A DNA stretch of 22,011 nucleotides from JBAZYK01 sp964582265. GTDB taxonomy: Bacteria > Patescibacteriota > Gracilibacteria > UBA1369. The translations under genes and the position numbers were made by a program. The stretch's first letter is position 1; each line of letters begins with the position of its first letter. This document shows, one piece after another, positions 14,773 to 22,011 of the stretch. The notes beneath the pieces were generated by a model. That model was not told the DNA's origin. It saw nothing but the letters and a program-made list of their open reading frames with translations, and did no database searches. Location: the NCBI GenBank assembly GCA_964582265.1, contig CAZOQT010000017.1, positions 1-22,011 of the forward strand. The letters are read 5' to 3'.

Positions 14773-16980
14773 ATGGAAAACAACAATTTTTCAATAAACC
14801 TTGCCGGTCGAACTTTAAAGATCGAAACCGGAATTTTGGCAAACCAGTCACATGGTGCCGTTACAGTATCACTTGGGGATACTGTGGTTTTTGCCAGCTC
14901 TATGATGGGACAAGCCCGTGAAGGTGCTGATTTCTTCCCAATGATGGTTGATTACGAAGAAAAATACTATGCTGCCGGTAAAATTAAGGGCAGCCGCTTT
15001 GTAAAGCGTGAAGGCAAACCTTCTGAACGCGCGGTTTTAAATTCTCGTTTGATTGATCGCCCGATTCGTCCGCTTTTCCCAAAAGGCATGACTAACGATG
15101 TACAGTTGGTTTGTACAGTTCTTTCTGCTGATTTGGAAGTTGAGCCAGGAACAACTGCTTTAATTGCAGCTTCTGCAGCTTTAAGTATTTCTGGGATGCC
15201 ATTTTTAGGCCCTGTTGGTGCGGTTCGCATGGGACTTATTGTAAAAGACGGCAAAGAAGAACTTATTGTTAATCCAACTTACAAAGAAATTGAAGAAGGC
15301 AAATTGGACTTAGTAGTTGCAGGTACTGCAGAGGCTATTACCATGGTTGAAGCTGCTGCTAATGAGGTTTCTGAAGACACCATGCTCCGCGCTTTGGACA
15401 TGGCTCATCAGGAAATTAAAAAAATCTGCGCGCTACAAGAAGCTTTTAAGCAATTCTATAAAAAGCCAACACGCGAACCAGAAATTGTAGTAATGCCGGA
15501 AGAGGTTAAAAAAGCCGTTGCTGACGTTATTACCAAAGAAATGTTGGACGCAGTTACTGGCAAAACCAAAGGCGAAGTAAAAGAAAAAATCCACGCTTTG
15601 GAAGATATGCTAAAAGAAAAATATAAGGCAGAAATCGAAGCTGAAACATTAAAAGAAAAGGACTTAATGTTCATGTTAAACGCTATGTTGGAAAGCAACA
15701 TGCGTAACAACATATTGGACAAGGAAATTCGCTTGGACGGACGCAAAATTGATGAAATTCGCCCTATTAGCTGTACAGTTGGCGTTTTGCCAAGACCACA
15801 CGGTTCTGCGCTTTTCCAACGTGGAGAAACTCAGGCTTTAAGCATTACAACTCTTGGTTCACCAGGATCCGCGCAAATTGTGGATACGATGGATGAAGAC
15901 GTCACAAAGCGTTACATGCATCACTATAACTTCCCACCTTATTCAGTTGGAGAAGTTAAGCCACTCCGTGGACCATCCCGCCGCGATATTGGGCATGGTG
16001 ATTTGGCTGAAAGATCACTTATTCCGGTGCTTCCAACTAAAGAAGAATTCCCTTATACCATTTGGGTTGTATCCGAAATCATGAGCTGTAACGGTTCAAG
16101 TTCTATGGCTTCTGTTTGTGGATCAACACTTTCTTTGATGCATGCAGGTGTGCCAATTAAAAAACCTGTTGCTGGTATTGCGATGGGGTTAATTTCTAGA
16201 GATAAAGATATTTCTAAGGGCTACAAGATCCTTACGGACATTCAGGGAATGGAGGATTTTGCCGGAGACATGGACTTTAAAGTAACTGGTACAAAAGATG
16301 GTATCAACGCTTTACAGATGGACATTAAAGTAAAAGGCTTGTCTGTTGAGGTAATGCGTGAGGCTTTGGAAAGAGCAAAAATGGCGCGTCTGCAAATTTT
16401 GGAAAAGATGCTGGAAGTAATGCCGGCTCCAAATCGTGAGCTTTCTAAATATGCTCCAATGATTATGAATTTAAAGATCAATCCAGATCTGATCAAAGTA
16501 GTTATTGGTAAAGGCGGCGAAACTATCCAAAAGATTACCGCTGAATGCGATGTTGAAATCGACATTGAACAGGATGGTTTGGTTGTGATCACGGCAAAAG
16601 ATCAGGAAAGCGGTCAAAAAGCCGTAGATTGGGTCAATCGTTTAACTTACATTCCAAAGGCCGGTGACGAATTTGAAGGAAAAGTTACCAGAATTATGGA
16701 TTTTGGAGCTTTTGTTGAGTTCTTGCCAGGCAAAGAAGGTTTAGTGCATATTTCACAACTTGCTTGGACACGTGTTAACAAAGTTGAAGATGTAGTTGGC
16801 CTAGGAGACGTTTTGAAGGTTAAATTAGTCGAAATTGATGACCAGGGTCGCTATAACCTGTCACACAAACTGACTCTTCCGCACGAATATAAATTAGGCG
16901 CTACGGATGGTGCAGGCGCGGGTGTGGGCGGCGCAGGAGACGGTGCGCCACGCAAACCATTTAAGAAGTTTGGAAGATAG
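14773..16980 (+). CDS. pnp: Polyribonucleotide nucleotidyltransferase (PNPase)
   Basis: PNPase degrades RNA 3' to 5' by phosphorolysis and is a homotrimer in the cytoplasm, often with the degradosome. The 735 residues follow the standard order: first RNase PH domain (about 5-140, with SRLIDRPIRPLFP), a helical domain (about 225-315), the second RNase PH domain (about 320-550) with the catalytic GDMDFK motif (498-503), a KH domain with VIGKGG (577-582), and an S1 domain (about 634-702, FEGKVTRIMDFGAFVEFLPG then GLVHISQL). The C-terminus is a Gly/Ala-rich tail of about 25 residues ending RKPFKKFGR. It follows rpsO with a 198-nt structured leader and has no Shine-Dalgarno sequence of its own. 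A strong terminator follows. Confidence 0.98.
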   Translation: MENNNFSINLAGRTLKIETGILANQSHGAVTVSLGDTVVFASSMMGQAREGADFFPMMVDYEEKYYAAGKIKGSRFVKREGKPSERAVLNSRLIDRPIRPLFPKGMTNDVQLVCTVLSADLEVEPGTTALIAASAALSISGMPFLGPVGAVRMGLIVKDGKEELIVNPTYKEIEEGKLDLVVAGTAEAITMVEAAANEVSEDTMLRALDMAHQEIKKICALQEAFKQFYKKPTREPEIVVMPEEVKKAVADVITKEMLDAVTGKTKGEVKEKIHALEDMLKEKYKAEIEAETLKEKDLMFMLNAMLESNMRNNILDKEIRLDGRKIDEIRPISCTVGVLPRPHGSALFQRGETQALSITTLGSPGSAQIVDTMDEDVTKRYMHHYNFPPYSVGEVKPLRGPSRRDIGHGDLAERSLIPVLPTKEEFPYTIWVVSEIMSCNGSSSMASVCGSTLSLMHAGVPIKKPVAGIAMGLISRDKDISKGYKILTDIQGMEDFAGDMDFKVTGTKDGINALQMDIKVKGLSVEVMREALERAKMARLQILEKMLEVMPAPNRELSKYAPMIMNLKINPDLIKVVIGKGGETIQKITAECDVEIDIEQDGLVVITAKDQESGQKAVDWVNRLTYIPKAGDEFEGKVTRIMDFGAFVEFLPGKEGLVHISQLAWTRVNKVEDVVGLGDVLKVKLVEIDDQGRYNLSHKLTLPHEYKLGATDGAGAGVGGAGDGAPRKPFKKFGR

Positions 16981-16992
16981 TTTGCGCGCAAA
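16981..16992. repeat. Perfect 12-bp palindrome after pnp
   Basis: TTTGCGCGCAAA begins at the base after the pnp stop codon. It is a perfect palindrome with a GC core in AT-rich surroundings. It may form a cruciform or be a protein-binding site; nothing more can be said. Confidence 0.5.
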
Positions 16993-17062
16993 CGTATGTA
17001 AATTGATAATTAAATGCTCAGCCATTAAATGACTGGGCATTTTTTTTGTAATGCATACGTTT
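16990..17062. repeat. Inverted repeat enclosing the pnp terminator
   Basis: AAACGTATG (16990-16998) and CATACGTTT (17054-17062) are perfect 9-nt inverted arms on both sides of the terminator hairpin. Together they could make a longer two-step structure in DNA or RNA. The right arm lies between the -35 and -10 boxes of the SLH gene promoter. Confidence 0.6.
17012..17047 (+). terminator. Intrinsic terminator of rpsO-pnp
   Basis: AAATGCTCAG (17012-17021) and CTGGGCATTT (17033-17042) form a 10-bp stem with one G-U pair and an 11-nt loop, followed by a T run to 17047. It is a textbook terminator. Confidence 0.9.
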
Positions 17063-17074
17063 AAGCTGTATTAT
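17046..17074 (+). promoter_or_regulatory. Promoter of the SLH protein gene
   Basis: TTGTAA (17046-17051, 4 of 6) and TATTAT (17069-17074, 5 of 6) are exactly 17 nt apart. The -35 box starts in the last bases of the terminator T run. The leader would be about 24 nt, with no Shine-Dalgarno sequence. Confidence 0.55.
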
Positions 17075-17104
17075 ACAAAGCGTTGTATTTCCTAATTTTC
17101 TTCT

Positions 17105-18229
17105 ATGAAGAAGTTTCTACTGGTTCCTATAGCATTTTTGCTTTTTGGGACATCCACTGCTTTGGCAGACATTATCCCTGAAGGTCAAAAAGCCGTTCCA
17201 GCGTGTTCGATTTTTGCTAATTTGAGCAATTTTCCTAAAATTAAATTGGTTGCTCAGGAAAAAGATATGCAAGGTAAAAGTGCTTACGTTTATGAAGTCA
17301 AAACAGGCGATTGTGTGGCTATAAAAGGATACAAATTGAATCCGGTAAAGGTTTATGCGGTAAGTTCTAACACAACAATTTCTGCCAACTACGACCCATC
17401 TAAAGATTATTACGCGTTTCCAACCAATGTGGATTTAATGACACATGCTGTTTATTATCCTGATCAGGATCCAACAACTTATGTTCATGCTTCATACACT
17501 ATTTTAGGTGTCGATAATTCCAATAAAAAATTAGTTGTAGGTATGTCGGAAAAAATTACCAATATGTTAACAGCAGGTTACAAGGTGGTTCCTGTTGCTG
17601 GCCTTAACGATCAAATTTACGTCATAATTGATAACATTCCGCTTAATCCTCCTTTTAGCGATGTTACAAATGTATCACCAAATTTCAACGCGATAGCTTA
17701 TTTAAAAGGACAGGGAATCGTCAGCGGATATCCAGACGGAACATTTAAACCAGACAACAAAATAAATCGCGCCGAATTTACAAAAATAGTAGTGGGAGCC
17801 ATGAATGACAAAGCAAAAGTAGACAGTTGCATTAACGATAATTTTAAGGCTCAAAATGGCGTTGTATTTAGTGATGTTAAGCCGGCAGTAGGTAACGAAC
17901 CTCCAACCTGGTATTTGGATTATGTCTGTTACGCAAAAGTTAAAGGAATTGTTAAAGGATATGACGACGGAACATTTAAACCAGAACAAAATATTAACTT
18001 TGTTGAAGCAGCCAAAATCGTAGTATTAGCTTTAAATGTTTCGAGTCACAATGAAACAACTCCATGGTATAAAAATTACGTTCTTGCCTTGGAAACTGTA
18101 TTTGCAATTCCAACTACCATCAAAACCTTTAATCAGCAGTTAACACGCGGAGAAATGGCCGAAATTGTATATAGAGTAATTGCACACATCACAAGCAAAG
18201 CTTCTACAAATTATAGCAGTTTGAAGTAA
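17105..18229 (+). CDS. Secreted protein with three S-layer homology (SLH) domains
   Basis: Exported surface protein of 374 residues. Residues 1-21 are a signal peptide (KKFLLVPIAFLLFGTSTA, likely cut after ALA at 21). Residues about 25-180 are a beta-rich domain I do not recognise. Three SLH motifs follow: 184-232 (FSDVTN ... GIVSGYPDGTFKPDNKINRAEFTKI), 255-312 (FSDVKP ... GIVKGYDDGTFKPEQNINFVEAAKI) and a weaker third at 319-360 (TPWYKNYVLAL ... LTRGEMAEIVYRV). SLH domains usually bind pyruvylated wall polymers and hold S-layer or other proteins to the wall. Here the SLH block is at the C-terminus, so the N-terminal domain would be displayed. It stands alone between its own promoter and a terminator. 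Confidence 0.93.
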   Translation: MKKFLLVPIAFLLFGTSTALADIIPEGQKAVPACSIFANLSNFPKIKLVAQEKDMQGKSAYVYEVKTGDCVAIKGYKLNPVKVYAVSSNTTISANYDPSKDYYAFPTNVDLMTHAVYYPDQDPTTYVHASYTILGVDNSNKKLVVGMSEKITNMLTAGYKVVPVAGLNDQIYVIIDNIPLNPPFSDVTNVSPNFNAIAYLKGQGIVSGYPDGTFKPDNKINRAEFTKIVVGAMNDKAKVDSCINDNFKAQNGVVFSDVKPAVGNEPPTWYLDYVCYAKVKGIVKGYDDGTFKPEQNINFVEAAKIVVLALNVSSHNETTPWYKNYVLALETVFAIPTTIKTFNQQLTRGEMAEIVYRVIAHITSKASTNYSSLK

Positions 18230-18238
18230 AGATTATCT

Positions 18239-18250
18239 GCAAATTTGCAA
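18239..18250. repeat. 12-bp palindrome after the SLH gene
   Basis: A perfect TGCAAATTTGCA palindrome lies between the SLH stop and the terminator. Its meaning is unknown and chance is possible. Confidence 0.35.
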
Positions 18251-18263
18251 ATAAAAATTTAAG

Positions 18264-18300
18264 CCGGCGTAATTCTAAAAAAGATATCGCCGGTTTTTTT
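18264..18300 (+). terminator. Terminator between the convergent SLH and pdxT genes
   Basis: CCGGCG (18264-18269) and CGCCGG (18288-18293) form a GC-only 6-bp stem with an 18-nt loop, followed by seven Ts. On the minus strand the same stem is followed by a partly T-rich stretch, so it may also end pdxST transcription. Confidence 0.78.
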
Positions 18301-18308
18301 ATTTTATA

Positions 18309-18923
18309 CTAAATCAAACTCAAAAAATATTTGTGCAGGCGTGTGTCTTTTGTTAGCTCTGGATGAAAAGTGGATGCAAGCAGTTTTCCTTGTTGTACTA
18401 GGACTATTTCACCTTTATGTTTTGCCAAAATTTTGGTGCTAACTTCAGCAACCTCCAAAATAATTGGCGCTCTTATAAAGGCCGCTTTCAAGCCATGAAT
18501 ATTCAAATCGGGAATATCTACTTCAGTATGAAAACTGTCAATTTGGCTTCCATAAGCGTTACGCTTAATTGTCATATCCATCAAGCCCAAGTGCGGTGGA
18601 ACAATATTAGCTTTGATGTTTTTTGCCAGCAAAATTGCCCCCGCACACGTTCCCCAAATTGCAAGGTTGCGCGCGCGCGCAAGTTTAGGATCATCATGCA
18701 AAACCCTATCGCGAATTGCCTGCATCAACCCAGTCTGTTCCAGAAAAAAACCAATCACTGTACTTTCTCCGCCGGGAATCACTAATGCTTCAACCTGCTC
18801 CAAATCAGCCACGGACCTTACTTCAAATACCTTACATCCCAATTTTTCAAAAATGCGTTGATGTTCAATTACATCTCCCTGAAAAGCCAAAATGCCAATT
18901 GTTTTTTTGAGTTTACCTGCCAT
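18309..18923 (-). CDS. pdxT: Pyridoxal 5'-phosphate synthase glutaminase subunit
   Basis: PdxT frees ammonia from glutamine and channels it to PdxS for ribose-5-phosphate-dependent PLP synthesis. The 204 residues match the class I glutaminase of this family: GILAFQGDVIEHQ at the start, PGGEST (50-55), the nucleophile C93 in IWGTCAGAIL, then FIRAP (149-153), and the His-Glu pair H187 and E189 in FHPELT. All catalytic residues are kept, and the length is typical. It begins 12 nt after the pdxS stop on the same strand, so the two are one operon. It converges on the SLH gene across a likely shared terminator. Confidence 0.96.
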   Translation of the reverse strand: MAGKLKKTIGILAFQGDVIEHQRIFEKLGCKVFEVRSVADLEQVEALVIPGGESTVIGFFLEQTGLMQAIRDRVLHDDPKLARARNLAIWGTCAGAILLAKNIKANIVPPHLGLMDMTIKRNAYGSQIDSFHTEVDIPDLNIHGLKAAFIRAPIILEVAEVSTKILAKHKGEIVLVQQGKLLASTFHPELTKDTRLHKYFLSLI

Positions 18924-18935
18924 TGGATTTTTGGC

Positions 18936-19853
18936 TTATAAATTCTTCCCACGCTCTTGCATTTTGACCGCTACATCACCTGCCTGTATTCCAAACATGG
19001 CTTCTCCAAGGCCTTCACTTACCTTGGCAATCATCGCTGGATCTTTGTAATTCATTGTTGCCAAAACGATTGCGCGTGCCCTTTTTTCTGGATCTTTAGA
19101 TTTAAAAATTCCTGAACCTACAAACACGCCTTCTGACCCAATCTGCATCAAGAAAGCCGCATCTGCTGGGGTCGCAATTCCGCCTGCAGCAAAATTCACC
19201 ACTGGCAACTTGCCTAAATCGCGAACTTTTTTAACCAATTCAACAGAAACTCTTTGTTCACGTGCATATTTTGCCATTGCAGCAGTAGACATCTTTTTAA
19301 GAGAAGCAATTTCTCCTAAGATCATGCGCATATGGCGCACCGCTTCTATAACATCGCCCGTCCCTGCCTCGCCTTTGGTGCGAATCATGGCTGCACCTTC
19401 ACTAATTCTGCGCAAAGCCTCACCCAAATTTGTTGCTCCGCAAACAAATGGGACCTTATAAGCTGCTTTATTTACATGCCTGGTATCTGCTGGGGTTAAA
19501 ACTTCGCTTTCATCAATAAAGTCGATTGCCAATGCTTCCAGCACCTGCGCTTCTGTTTCGTGACCAATACGCACTTTTGCCATTACCGGAATAGAAACTG
19601 CCGCCTGAATTTCTTTAATTAATTTAGGATCACTCATTCGTGCCACACCTCCCTGAGCGCGAATATCCGCAGGTACACGCTCCAAAGCCATAACTGCAAC
19701 TGCACCGGCTTTTTCTGCAATGCGCGCCTGATCTGCGTTTACCACATCCATAATCACACCGCCCTTTAACATTTGTGCCAGATTTTGTTTTATGACGAGT
19801 GTACCTTTTGATTCTTGAGTTTCCTTTTTTTGATTCGATTTTTGAGTTGGCAT
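18936..19853 (-). CDS. pdxS: Pyridoxal 5'-phosphate synthase, lyase subunit
   Basis: PdxS builds PLP directly from ribose 5-phosphate, glyceraldehyde 3-phosphate and ammonia, as a dodecamer of (beta-alpha)8 barrels decorated by PdxT. The 305 residues have the conserved sites: GGVIMDVVNADQA with D36, the imine-forming lysine K93 in VMAKVRIGH, K160 in MIRTKGEAGTGDV, and the phosphate-binding FAAGGIATPADAA and GVFVGSGIF loops. The N-terminus has about 15 extra Lys/Gln/Glu-rich residues compared with typical PdxS. It is first in the pdxS-pdxT operon, with its own promoter. The upstream lgt gene is on the same strand but 71 nt away, so it may also read in. Confidence 0.98.
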   Translation of the reverse strand: MPTQKSNQKKETQESKGTLVIKQNLAQMLKGGVIMDVVNADQARIAEKAGAVAVMALERVPADIRAQGGVARMSDPKLIKEIQAAVSIPVMAKVRIGHETEAQVLEALAIDFIDESEVLTPADTRHVNKAAYKVPFVCGATNLGEALRRISEGAAMIRTKGEAGTGDVIEAVRHMRMILGEIASLKKMSTAAMAKYAREQRVSVELVKKVRDLGKLPVVNFAAGGIATPADAAFLMQIGSEGVFVGSGIFKSKDPEKRARAIVLATMNYKDPAMIAKVSEGLGEAMFGIQAGDVAVKMQERGKNL

Positions 19854-19878
19854 TTGCCTAAAATTAAATAGCGAGAGA

Positions 19879-19907
19879 ACTTTATCAATCTAAAGACTAT
19901 TCGTCAA
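19879..19907 (-). promoter_or_regulatory. Promoter of pdxS-pdxT
   Basis: On the minus strand, TTGACG (19902-19907, 5 of 6) and TAAAGT (19879-19884, 4 of 6) are exactly 17 nt apart. The leader would be about 19 nt. Confidence 0.5.
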
Positions 19908-19924
19908 ACTGGGAAAGCCACTTT

Positions 19925-20725
19925 TTATGCAGTTTTATGCCGTTTAGTTTTGATTTTATATAGCAAAATTCCACCAGCCAAAATCATAACCGCGGACAAT
20001 ATTTGCCCCTCGGTAAAATATTTTAAAATATAGCCGATTTGCGCGTCAGGTTCGCGGAAAAATTCTATTATAAATCGGAAAACCCCATAACCTGTTAAAA
20101 AGACGGAAGTCGTTACGCCGGTCTCTTTTGTTTTGCGGCTAACAAAATATACAATCGCAAATAAAACAAGTCCTTCAAAAAATGACTCAAAAAGTTGAGA
20201 AGGATAGCGGCAATTTATTGGATCGGTTGGAAAATGTAGACAAATTTTCTGCGCAAAATTAGAACTACCTGCAACACGTCCATAAAGTTCACCATTAATG
20301 AAATTGCCAATTCGGCCTAAGAATAAAGCAATTGGAGCGATTGCAGTTATCACGTCACTTAATTCTAAAAAGCGAACTTTATATTTTTTACTAAAAATCC
20401 AAAAGCCCAGCGCCACGCCTAAAATTCCACCATGGAAAGACATTCCACCTTCCCAAACTGCCAAAACTTTTGCCGGATTTTGCAGGTAATATGCCAAGTT
20501 ATAAAAGATAATATACCCAAGGCGACCACCCAGTAAAACCCCTAAAATTATGGCGATCAGCAGATTATCTTTTTGCGCTTCATCTAAAGGTAACCTTTTC
20601 GCGATTTTGCTTTTTTGAAGCCAAAAATAACCAATTAAAAAGCTTAATGCGTACATTAGGCCGTACCAGTGAATGGCTACAGGTCCAATGTTAAATAAAA
20701 CAGGGGTAAAATACCAAGGAGTCAT
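19925..20725 (-). CDS. lgt: Prolipoprotein diacylglyceryl transferase
   Basis: Lgt moves diacylglycerol from phosphatidylglycerol to the lipobox cysteine of prolipoproteins, the first step of lipoprotein maturation, in the cytoplasmic membrane. The 266 residues have about seven membrane segments and the family motifs in order: IHWYGLMYALSFLIGY (18-33), GGRLGY (66-71), GGMSFHGGILG (93-103) with H98, the signature GRIGNFINGELYG (137-149) with R138, YPSQLFESF (174-182), and FRFIIEFFREPD (216-227). Length is close to other bacterial Lgt proteins. It has no Shine-Dalgarno sequence. It diverges from the kinase gene and lies upstream of pdxS. Confidence 0.97.
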   Translation of the reverse strand: MTPWYFTPVLFNIGPVAIHWYGLMYALSFLIGYFWLQKSKIAKRLPLDEAQKDNLLIAIILGVLLGGRLGYIIFYNLAYYLQNPAKVLAVWEGGMSFHGGILGVALGFWIFSKKYKVRFLELSDVITAIAPIALFLGRIGNFINGELYGRVAGSSNFAQKICLHFPTDPINCRYPSQLFESFFEGLVLFAIVYFVSRKTKETGVTTSVFLTGYGVFRFIIEFFREPDAQIGYILKYFTEGQILSAVMILAGGILLYKIKTKRHKTA

Positions 20726-20749
20726 AAGAAATCAATTAAGACACAAAGG

Positions 20750-20755
20750 ATTATA
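20750..20755 (-). promoter_or_regulatory. Likely -10 box of lgt
   Basis: A perfect TATAAT on the minus strand lies 25 nt from the lgt ATG. No good -35 box is seen. The distance fits the other promoters here. Confidence 0.38.
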
Positions 20756-20788
20756 AATCAAAGCGATAAATTAATATTTAGCATGAAC

Positions 20789-20821
20789 TTGATTTTTTTA
20801 GAACATATAGTATGTTATACG
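20789..20821 (+). promoter_or_regulatory. Putative promoter and operator-like repeat before the kinase gene
   Basis: TTGATT (20789-20794) is followed by TATGTT (20811-20816, 16-nt spacing) or an extended TGTTATACG. The sequence AACATA TAG TATGTT (20802-20816) is a perfect 6-3-6 inverted repeat across the putative -10 box, so a regulator could bind there. Both readings are tentative. Confidence 0.3.
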
Positions 20822-20854
20822 CCAATCTATTTGCAAATAAGGGTTTAAATAACT

Positions 20855-21985
20855 ATGAACGCGAAAAATATTCCTTACGGAAAAGAAGATTACGCCGTTG
20901 CGGATTGGTGGTCATCAGCGACTCCTGAAACTTTGAAATATAAATTCTACGGCGAAATTAATGACCAAGATATAAGGCATGTAGCTCAACATATTGCCCA
21001 CATGTGTAAAAACTTTATTTATCTGCCAGATAAAGCTGATGAATTTAAGCAGATGGACAGATATGAAATAGATAAAGGGACCATAGATTATTGTTGGGAT
21101 AGAGTTAGACTTAGATTGGCAGAGGTTTTGAATCAAAATGGTGTTAGAGTTTTCTTATGCGAAAAGCCAGAAAAAACCATCGCACCAAGACAAGATAATC
21201 GCAGAAGACATTCTGTGCATTATGGAAATGTTGCAGGTAGGCCACATTTACAGTACAAATATCCTGATACACCCATACATATGGATCCCAGGGTTTATTA
21301 TGATGAGGCAGCGCATCCTAATGTGGCATCGGAAAGGATTCTGGCAATAGATCACAAGTTAATAACTCTTAGAAACAAAAAAGAACATTTTATTCCCTTA
21401 AATGAATGGGGAGGAATTGACGATATTTACGAGTATTGTTCGATAGTTGCCAATATTTTAAATGGAGTTCGCGCCCTGCATCATGCAGGGATTGCCCATA
21501 ATGATATTAAGCCAGAGAATATTTTACTTTCAATAAATGCTGGTAAGCTCACTGCTCAGCTCGCGGATTTGGAATTTTTCACAAGAAATACTGATCAGCT
21601 TACAGGCGTAACATTGGAATTTTGCGATGCTCACTTTTATTACAAATACAGAAATGAGTCTTTTCAAGAGAAGAGTCCTGCTACCGATATTTTTTCACTT
21701 GGAGCAACTCTATACGTGCTTACTGCAAAATTTATTAAGCACAATCATAGACAGAAAGTGTCACTTTTGAAACCTGGCAACAACATTTACACAGAAGAGG
21801 AAGATTTAGCAAAACAAATTAAAACCGAATTAGCTGCATATCCACAAATTGCGGACTTGATTTGCGCCATGACTGCATGTGATCGCGACCGACGTCCAAA
21901 CATTAATCAGGTTATTGAAAGATTTATGGCAATTGTAAATGAATTGATTCCTCGGCGGAGTCATAAAAAAGCGCGATTTGCCTGA
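20855..21985 (+). CDS. Divergent eukaryotic-like Ser/Thr protein kinase
   Basis: The 376 residues hold a kinase-like C-lobe with an unusual front. The catalytic loop is HNDIKPEN (residues 215-222), with D217, K219 and N222 kept but Asn in place of the Arg of HRD. The metal-binding motif is ADLE (237-240), so D238 is kept but the DFG Gly is Glu. Later motifs are clear: ATDIFSLGATLYVL (276-289), and DRDRRP (343-348). The N-lobe has no obvious glycine-rich loop; K135 in LQYKYPD is a possible ATP lysine and DEAAHPNVASE (150-160) resembles the helix C region. Residues 1-115 are an unrecognised domain. No membrane segment is seen, so it is likely cytoplasmic. It could be an active atypical kinase or a weak or pseudo-kinase. 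It stands alone, divergent from lgt. TGA is the stop. Confidence 0.82.
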   Translation: MNAKNIPYGKEDYAVADWWSSATPETLKYKFYGEINDQDIRHVAQHIAHMCKNFIYLPDKADEFKQMDRYEIDKGTIDYCWDRVRLRLAEVLNQNGVRVFLCEKPEKTIAPRQDNRRRHSVHYGNVAGRPHLQYKYPDTPIHMDPRVYYDEAAHPNVASERILAIDHKLITLRNKKEHFIPLNEWGGIDDIYEYCSIVANILNGVRALHHAGIAHNDIKPENILLSINAGKLTAQLADLEFFTRNTDQLTGVTLEFCDAHFYYKYRNESFQEKSPATDIFSLGATLYVLTAKFIKHNHRQKVSLLKPGNNIYTEEEDLAKQIKTELAAYPQIADLICAMTACDRDRRPNINQVIERFMAIVNELIPRRSHKKARFA

Positions 21986-22011
21986 TGATTGGGGCTTGGA
22001 GAATTCTGAAA

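Noticed and set aside
1..22011. Recoded TGA (glycine or tryptophan), as in some candidate phyla
   Set aside because: TGA ends the kinase, DUF3307-like and middle prepilin genes at natural C-termini, and Trp and Gly are coded normally within conserved motifs.
1..22011. CRISPR array, tRNA, rRNA, insertion sequence or prophage
   Set aside because: I found no direct-repeat array, cloverleaf with CCA-type end, rRNA-like segment, transposase, integrase or phage structural gene.

Overview
The window is a stretch of AT-rich bacterial chromosome that reads cleanly with the standard bacterial code (TGA is a real stop at several genes). The gene content suggests a small-genome, Gram-positive-like or Patescibacteria (CPR)-type organism. 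Signs for this are a short RsmI without the usual C-terminal domain, a short TsaB, a LeuRS with a divergent editing-site motif, a block of minor prepilins, and a secreted PGRP amidase joined to a SpoIID domain. Intact PdxS/PdxT and Lgt indicate a member that still makes vitamin B6 and lipoproteins. The lineage is inferred, not proven.

Layout. 65-1321 (-): unrecognised soluble protein, possibly with a duplicated N-terminal beta module. 1581-4856 (+): very large secreted cell-wall enzyme (amidase, three Ig-like modules, SpoIID). 4941-6620 (+): small basic protein, tsaB (tRNA t6A synthesis) and rsmI (16S rRNA 2'-O-methylation). 6634-9028 (-): three overlapping minor prepilin genes in the order H, I, J. 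9116-11587 (-): leuS. 11674-12701 (-): DUF3307-like membrane protein and a stand-alone cyclic-nucleotide-binding domain, divergent from a small membrane protein at 12862-13140 (+). 13162-14088 (-): unrecognised polytopic membrane protein. 14311-16980 (+): rpsO and pnp, separated by a structured leader. 17105-18229 (+): secreted SLH-domain protein. 18309-20725 (-): pdxT and pdxS, then lgt. 20855-21985 (+): divergent eukaryotic-like Ser/Thr kinase.

Together the genes cover translation and RNA turnover (leuS, tsaB, rsmI, rpsO, pnp), the cell surface (amidase-SpoIID, SLH protein, prepilins, lgt), cofactor synthesis (pdxST) and signalling (cNMP domain, kinase). There is no gene-free stretch over 300 bases, and I saw no tRNA, rRNA, CRISPR array, insertion sequence or phage gene.

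A recurring pattern is a recognisable -10 box about 30-45 nt before the start codon, giving leaders of about 17-32 nt (near zero for the first prepilin gene), with almost no Shine-Dalgarno sequence. The main exception is a tiny upstream ORF with a good SD inside a GNRA-capped hairpin just before pnp. The most interesting items are the amidase-SpoIID fusion, the pnp leader, and the kinase with altered HRD and DFG motifs.
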